From: an uncultured Cellvibrio sp.
GTDB lineage: Bacteria > Pseudomonadota > Gammaproteobacteria > Pseudomonadales > Cellvibrionaceae
Reading direction: 5' to 3'
DNA: 9,674 bases
Assembly: GCA_946886255.1 (NCBI GenBank)
Contig: CAMPIG010000155.1
Location: 1 to 9,674 of the forward strand
Below, one piece after another: positions 6,344-9,674 of the stretch. The notes below the pieces were generated by a model. That model did no database searches. It was not told the DNA's origin and saw only the letters and a program-made list of their open reading frames with translations. A program made the position numbers and the translations under genes. Numbering within the stretch: position 1 is the stretch's first letter; the number at the start of each line of letters is the position of its first letter.

Positions 6344-8077
6344 TCAGTTGAGCTGCCAGAGTTGATTGCCGCCGCCAAAGTAATCCCACTGCTGGATGTT
6401 GGCGCCATCGGCAGTGGAGTTGTCTTCCACATCCAGTGATTTCCCGCTCAGCACCGACAGAATGCGGTAAACATCGCCCACCGATTCAATGCGCCAGCGT
6501 TGGTTGGCGCCACCCCCATAACTCCACAAATGAATATTCGCGCCGTTATCGGAGGACACATTTGCCACATCCAGCGCCCGCCCGCTGTGAACCGCTTCAA
6601 TGCGATATTCATTATTCCCTAGCGCCGTTATCTGCCAACGCTGGTTGTTGGCACCGGTGCGGGTCCAGAGCTGCACATTCGCGCCGTTGCTGGTGGAAAC
6701 GTCCGCGACATCCAGGCTTTTGCCACTGCCCACATTGATGATCTCGTAAATCCCGTTGGAAATTGCACCGTCTCCAGGGCCGCCGGGGTTAGTCGCTCCG
6801 TTATGTTTTACGGCGTCGTAGAATCCCTGATGCCACTGAATACCGGCGCTACCGTTGGCAATATTGTTGCGCGCGAAATCGAGCATGCCCTGATAAGCAC
6901 CAGCAGGTGGTGTGCCGCCGTTGTTGATGAAGTTTTTCACCTGGTTGTAGATGTTGTTGGGGTGTACTGTCCAGAGCGTGCGGTCATGGGACATCTTTTT
7001 AAACGACCAAGGGAAATGACCGGCGATGTTGTTGATTGACCAGTCCGTTGCCGTGCGAATGATCTCGTTGGTGTCTTCGCCATACTCGCCGAGGATCAGC
7101 GGGATGTTGAGCCGATTGGTGATGTCGTCGCGGGTGTACATATCAGCCAGCGCGCTGGCGTTACCAAAGACATAGTGATGGGTTTCATAGACGAGGTTAT
7201 TGTCCCAGCGAGATGTCACCCCCGTGGCTGCTTGGGTCGCAGGATCAGTCCAGTCGAGCACTTGTAATTGTGATGCCCACCAGCCGCCTTCGGCGACAAT
7301 AATGTGGTTGTTATCGACCGCGCGAATCGCGTTGCGCAACTGGATCAGCGACGGCAGCAACTCATACTCGCGGCCCGGCGGTAATACCGGTTCGTTGATC
7401 AGGTCATAGCCCCAGATCATGGGTTCGTTCTTGTAGCGGTTGGCGATATGGCGCCACACCTGGCTGGCTATCTGGATATTGTTGCCATCCCAGAATTTCA
7501 CGGAATCCCGCGGTTGGCTGGAATTAGAGTTCATATTGTCACTGTGGTCGCCGGGATTCTGATAACCGGGCGCAGCGTGCATATCCAGCAGGATATAAAT
7601 GCCGTGAGTGCGACAGTACTCAATCAAACGATCAAAATACTGGAAACCATGATCGCTGAGTTGGCCGTTTTGCCAGAACATGTTGTAGTGAAAGGGCACG
7701 CGCACCGAGTTAAAACCCAGGCCAGCCAATTCAGCAATGGCATGTTCATTGACGTAATTCAGGCGCCATTGATGCTCAAATTCCCGCGCGTTAGCCATCC
7801 CGCCCAGCGCGCTGCCGAGGCTATTGAGGAACTGGGTATGGGTCCGGTAGTTGAAATCGCCCATCATCAAATAACCTTCCCATAGCAACCAGTTTCCCAG
7901 GTTCATGCCGGTGAAATAAATTTCATCGCCATTGCCGTCGAGGATGCGCGTGCCTTGGGTATGCACAAACTGGCTGTGGGCCGAGACGGAAAAGAGCATC
8001 AGTGTTAGGAGGATCGCGCTGTAAAAGCGGCGGTGTGATCTTGCAAAGAAACGGTAGAGTCGGGCCAGAATAGACAT
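6344..8077 (-). CDS. Secreted GH5 glycoside hydrolase with C-terminal ricin-type (CBM13-like) lectin domain
   Basis: Probably a beta-glucanase or related polysaccharidase acting outside the cytoplasm; substrate not determinable here. Seen in 577 residues: a signal peptide (basic RSHRRFY, hydrophobic SAILLTLMLFSVS, likely cut near SAHS-Q, residue 35); a GH5 (beta/alpha)8 domain, about 40-400, with VRVP (Arg126), LLDMHAAPG (His166), acid/base Glu229 in DLINEP, ETHHY (299-302) and nucleophile Glu331 in LILGEYGED. A short Gly/Pro/Asn-rich linker leads to a beta-trefoil, about 441-577. Both catalytic glutamates are present. The TGMNLGNWLLWEGY opening resembles exo-1,3-glucanase-type GH5 proteins more than classical endocellulases, but subfamily is uncertain. 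GGAG lies eight bases before the ATG. It is alone between ppk1 and the lipoprotein genes, with no polysaccharide-utilisation neighbours. Confidence 0.93.
   Translation of the reverse strand: MSILARLYRFFARSHRRFYSAILLTLMLFSVSAHSQFVHTQGTRILDGNGDEIYFTGMNLGNWLLWEGYLMMGDFNYRTHTQFLNSLGSALGGMANAREFEHQWRLNYVNEHAIAELAGLGFNSVRVPFHYNMFWQNGQLSDHGFQYFDRLIEYCRTHGIYILLDMHAAPGYQNPGDHSDNMNSNSSQPRDSVKFWDGNNIQIASQVWRHIANRYKNEPMIWGYDLINEPVLPPGREYELLPSLIQLRNAIRAVDNNHIIVAEGGWWASQLQVLDWTDPATQAATGVTSRWDNNLVYETHHYVFGNASALADMYTRDDITNRLNIPLILGEYGEDTNEIIRTATDWSINNIAGHFPWSFKKMSHDRTLWTVHPNNIYNQVKNFINNGGTPPAGAYQGMLDFARNNIANGSAGIQWHQGFYDAVKHNGATNPGGPGDGAISNGIYEIINVGSGKSLDVADVSTSNGANVQLWTRTGANNQRWQITALGNNEYRIEAVHSGRALDVANVSSDNGANIHLWSYGGGANQRWRIESVGDVYRILSVLSGKSLDVEDNSTADGANIQQWDYFGGGNQLWQLN
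6347..6757 (-). repeat. Three ricin-type lectin repeats encoded at the GH5 3' end
   Basis: Residues 441-577 hold three consecutive repeats of about 45 residues, each with a SGK/R-(S/A)LDV strand, a DGAN- or NGAN-type turn, a tryptophan and a closing NQRW or NQLW (478-481, 525-528, 571-574). This is the QxW pattern of a beta-trefoil carbohydrate-binding module. All three copies look intact, so up to three sugar sites are possible. The repeats are similar enough that they probably arose by duplication. Confidence 0.85.
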
Positions 8078-8363
8078 AAGTGTTGCTCCAGTTAGACGTT
8101 ATTGTGGGAGTGGTATACGCGCCGGATCGGCGGTGCAGAAAGTCTATGGCGATGAAAGCCCGGGTGTCGTTCGGGTGGGGGTTATCGAACGCTGAATATT
8201 TTCGGGGAACGTTCGTTGCGTGGAGACTTAGCCGAACCTTGTCGTGTGGGTGCCTGGTCTGGCATATGAGTGATGGTTAGTGCGGGGACAATTGTCGGGT
8301 TACGCTACGCTAATCCGACCTACGGGAGTGGGAAAATGCATGCCCGTCCTTGGGCAGAATGAA
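8078..8363. other. Non-coding region between the GH5 and DUF4156-like genes
   Basis: 286 bp with no supported gene. It should hold the GH5 promoter on the minus strand. A TATACC hexamer (8117-8112) is a possible -10, but its 17-bp-spaced partner TTCTGC (8140-8135) is a poor -35. Small dyads are present: CGCCG/CGGCG with a 3-base loop (8120-8132), and CGAACG (8186-8191) with CGTTCG (8210-8215). No recognisable cellulose- or sugar-regulator operator was found. A REP-like hairpin lies near its right end. Confidence 0.5.
8292..8322. repeat. REP-like palindromic element
   Basis: GTCGGGTTA (8294-8302) and TAATCCGAC (8311-8319) form a 9-bp inverted repeat, with one G-T pair, around CGCTACGC; flanking TT and CTAC complete the motif. 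From memory, near-identical GTCGGATTA...TAACCCGAC hairpins are dispersed in many proteobacterial genomes as intergenic repeats. It lies 42 bp past the stop of the DUF4156-like gene, and no T-run follows on that strand, so a dispersed repeat or transcript-end stabiliser is likelier than an intrinsic terminator. Confidence 0.6.
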
Positions 8364-8675
8364 TTACTTACATTTGTAAACGGCGAAGGTTTGGCTGCCG
8401 TTCTCAATAGCGGACGTCGGGACTACCGTATCGCCACCGAAGCTGGCGGCTTCGTTGCGCGCCAGGTTGGCCAGTTCAACGGCCACCTTGTCGGCGTTGC
8501 GGTCAATCGGGCCTACGCTGGCTTTTACCTTGACGTTGACGTTACGTAATTTCTCGCAGTTACGCACATTGGCCATATTCGCCACCGCCACGCCAGTGCC
8601 ATCGTCACTTACCTTTACCCAAGTACAAGCGCTGCTCAGGGTGGCGATAGCCAATACAAATAATAATGTTCTCAT
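8364..8675 (-). CDS. Small DUF4156-like lipoprotein
   Basis: Function unknown. The 103-residue protein starts with MRTLLFVLAIATLSSAC: a basic end, a hydrophobic segment and a lipobox LSSA-C with lipidated Cys17, followed by Thr-Trp, which does not resemble the Asp+2 inner-membrane retention signal. Outer-membrane attachment is therefore likely. The mature part has NCEKLRNV, ELANLARNEAASFGGDTVVP and a closing AVYKCK. The Ala/Asn-rich helix, GGDTVV strand and C-terminal VYKC resemble DUF4156 proteins such as E. coli YjeI, and two cysteines of the mature part could form a disulfide. A strong GAGGAGG lies eight bases before the ATG, so good translation is expected. It is 97 bp downstream of the YbaY/MliC gene on the same strand and has its own promoter candidate. 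Confidence 0.85.
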   Translation of the reverse strand: MRTLLFVLAIATLSSACTWVKVSDDGTGVAVANMANVRNCEKLRNVNVKVKASVGPIDRNADKVAVELANLARNEAASFGGDTVVPTSAIENGSQTFAVYKCK

Positions 8676-8707
8676 GCAAAAAACCTCCTCTTATAGGTTG
8701 TGTAATT

Positions 8708-8724
8708 ACCGGTTGGATACCGGT
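8708..8724 (-). repeat. ACCGGT hairpin in the lipoprotein leader
   Basis: Two copies of the palindrome ACCGGT (8708-8713 and 8719-8724), 5 bp apart, read both as a direct and an inverted repeat. The hairpin would sit in the leader of the DUF4156-like gene, about 18 bases upstream of its ribosome site. No T-run follows, so it is not a convincing terminator for the upstream gene. Confidence 0.35.
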
Positions 8725-8739
8725 TTCAAAACGTTGCAC

Positions 8740-8768
8740 ACGATAGCGCTTGCCAGCGAAAAAGCCAA
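8740..8768 (-). promoter_or_regulatory. Possible promoter of the DUF4156-like lipoprotein gene
   Basis: On the minus strand TTGGCT (8768-8763) and TATCGT (8745-8740) are 17 bp apart, an acceptable sigma70-type pair. They sit in the 97-bp gap directly after the YbaY/MliC stop codon, which would let the small lipoprotein be expressed on its own. Confidence 0.4.
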
Positions 8769-8772
8769 AGAT

Positions 8773-9674
8773 TTAAAGCGACTTGCCGCACCCGTTATAG
8801 GCTCTGCCATCCAGCAGAATTCGCACTTCCTGGCTGAATTGCATACCACTCATACTGTCCTGACAGGGTTTGGTCTCGATGGTTAACAAGAGATCATGGC
8901 TTTCAGTCACGGCGTGGTAACTGCTTCGTTGTGCCGAATCCAGATCCGGGACCGGGACCGGCGTAATCACACGATAGTTGCCGTAGTCGCCGACAAATTC
9001 AATTTGCAAGTCAGCGTCCAATTCCAGCAGCCAGCCCGGTTCGTTGCCGCTTGCACGGAAATCGATGCCGCGCGCTTTGGCCTCTGCCCAAGGTAACTGC
9101 TCCGGCTTATTGCGGCAGTTGGTAAAGGTTTCACCATCCACCGTGATAGTCGCTTCGTCGCCTTTGCTCCAGAATTCCGCTCGTTCGTTGGCGTAGCGCG
9201 CGCCCGAAGCCGCCGGCGCCTGCTGCAATTGCAGATCTGTCCCATTGACGTGAATCATCGCCGCATTGGCATTGACCACCACCAACGCCAACAGCTGATC
9301 GCACTCGTAGGCGAGACGCCGGGCATCGCCGCTGGATTGGCTGGTGACGCTAGTTTGGTCAGCGCGCGCAACCTGTAAGGAGACGCGATCTTTCGGGCTG
9401 TCTTGCGTAAGCACGCCATAGTGTTCAACCGTGGCCCACAGCAATTGATTGTCAGCAGAACGAATCTGTGCGCGCAACGCATAACGATGGTTGTTGTTGA
9501 TATCGGAAGTTTTGTAAGTCAGTGAAAACGGAATAGGCACCTGGGTTTCGGGAGTGAATTCAATCTTGCTGATGGTGGTGGCCGGCGTATCAGCGCGGCT
9601 GACATCCTCAAGCGCCACACTGACGCGCGCATCCGGCGGCAGGGCGATACGCTCGCGATAATAGATATCGCCGG
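8773..9674 (-). CDS. Envelope protein with YbaY, MliC and COG3650-like domains (5' end beyond right edge)
   Basis: Probably a lipoprotein acting in the periplasm, but its N-terminus is missing. The frame stays open to the edge; the GTG at 9618 is an internal valine, since the preceding residues (YYRERIALPPDARVSV) are typical YbaY sequence. Visible: 299 residues. YbaY domain, about 1-105 (ALEDVSRADTPATTI, IPFSLTY, YALRAQI). MliC-type c-type lysozyme inhibitor domain, about 119-187, starting at YECDQ and including ASGARY and FWSKGDEATITVDG, with Cys124 and Cys186 probably disulfide-linked. Third domain, about 200-299, with ASGNEPGWLLELD, KPCQDSMSGMQF and YNGCGKSL, resembling COG3650; Cys270 and Cys295 may pair. 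Protection against lysozyme is an inference from the MliC domain. The small lipoprotein gene follows 97 bp downstream. Confidence 0.88.
   Translation of the reverse strand, partial: GDIYYRERIALPPDARVSVALEDVSRADTPATTISKIEFTPETQVPIPFSLTYKTSDINNNHRYALRAQIRSADNQLLWATVEHYGVLTQDSPKDRVSLQVARADQTSVTSQSSGDARRLAYECDQLLALVVVNANAAMIHVNGTDLQLQQAPAASGARYANERAEFWSKGDEATITVDGETFTNCRNKPEQLPWAEAKARGIDFRASGNEPGWLLELDADLQIEFVGDYGNYRVITPVPVPDLDSAQRSSYHAVTESHDLLLTIETKPCQDSMSGMQFSQEVRILLDGRAYNGCGKSL

Noticed and set aside
8080..8280. Plus-strand open frame of 66 codons upstream of GH5
   Set aside because: No ribosome site or recognisable motif, and it overlaps the expected GH5 promoter region.
9616..9618. GTG at 9618 as the start of the YbaY/MliC protein
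   Set aside because: The frame continues upstream to the window edge with typical YbaY sequence, so this GTG encodes an internal valine.

Overview
The window looks like chromosomal DNA of a gammaproteobacterium, most likely of the Cellvibrio / Cellvibrionaceae type. The reasons are the Pseudomonas-like core order (gpmI divergent from a rhodanese gene, then grxC and secB; ppx and ppk1 convergent), moderate GC content, and a secreted GH5 glycoside hydrolase with a ricin-type sugar-binding domain. The genus is an inference from this reading; no database was searched.

Layout. On the minus strand, bases 1-690 hold the first 230 codons of gpmI (cofactor-independent phosphoglycerate mutase), which runs off the left edge. 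A 407-bp divergent intergenic region follows. A plus-strand cluster then reads: a membrane-anchored rhodanese-fold protein without any cysteine (1098-1508), glutaredoxin grxC (1527-1781) and the export chaperone secB (1845-2354), closed by a hairpin-type terminator near 2367-2405. Exopolyphosphatase ppx (2494-4050, plus) and polyphosphate kinase ppk1 (4059-6128, minus) meet tail to tail with 8 bp between their stop codons, so the enzymes that build and degrade polyphosphate sit together but are transcribed towards each other.

The most informative non-coding stretch is the 215 bp upstream of ppk1. It carries three PhoB half-sites in exact 11-bp register (6214-6242), a -10-like element at the classical distance from the outer two half-sites, and four imperfect 16-bp tandem units (6140-6203) that would fall in the 5' UTR. 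A 19/20-bp tandem duplication (6232-6270) overlaps the outermost half-site. This strongly suggests phosphate-starvation control of polyphosphate synthesis, with an additional repeated leader of unknown role.

Further right, all genes are on the minus strand: a secreted GH5 enzyme with a C-terminal three-repeat ricin/CBM13-like lectin domain (6344-8077), a 286-bp non-coding stretch with a REP-like hairpin, a small DUF4156-like lipoprotein (8364-8675), and the 3' part of an envelope protein combining a YbaY domain, an MliC (lysozyme inhibitor) domain and a third Cys-containing COG3650-like domain (8773 to the right edge). No RNA gene, CRISPR array, transposase or prophage gene was seen. The window is mostly core housekeeping sequence; the noteworthy points are the ppk1 control region, the Cys-less rhodanese and the multidomain envelope protein.
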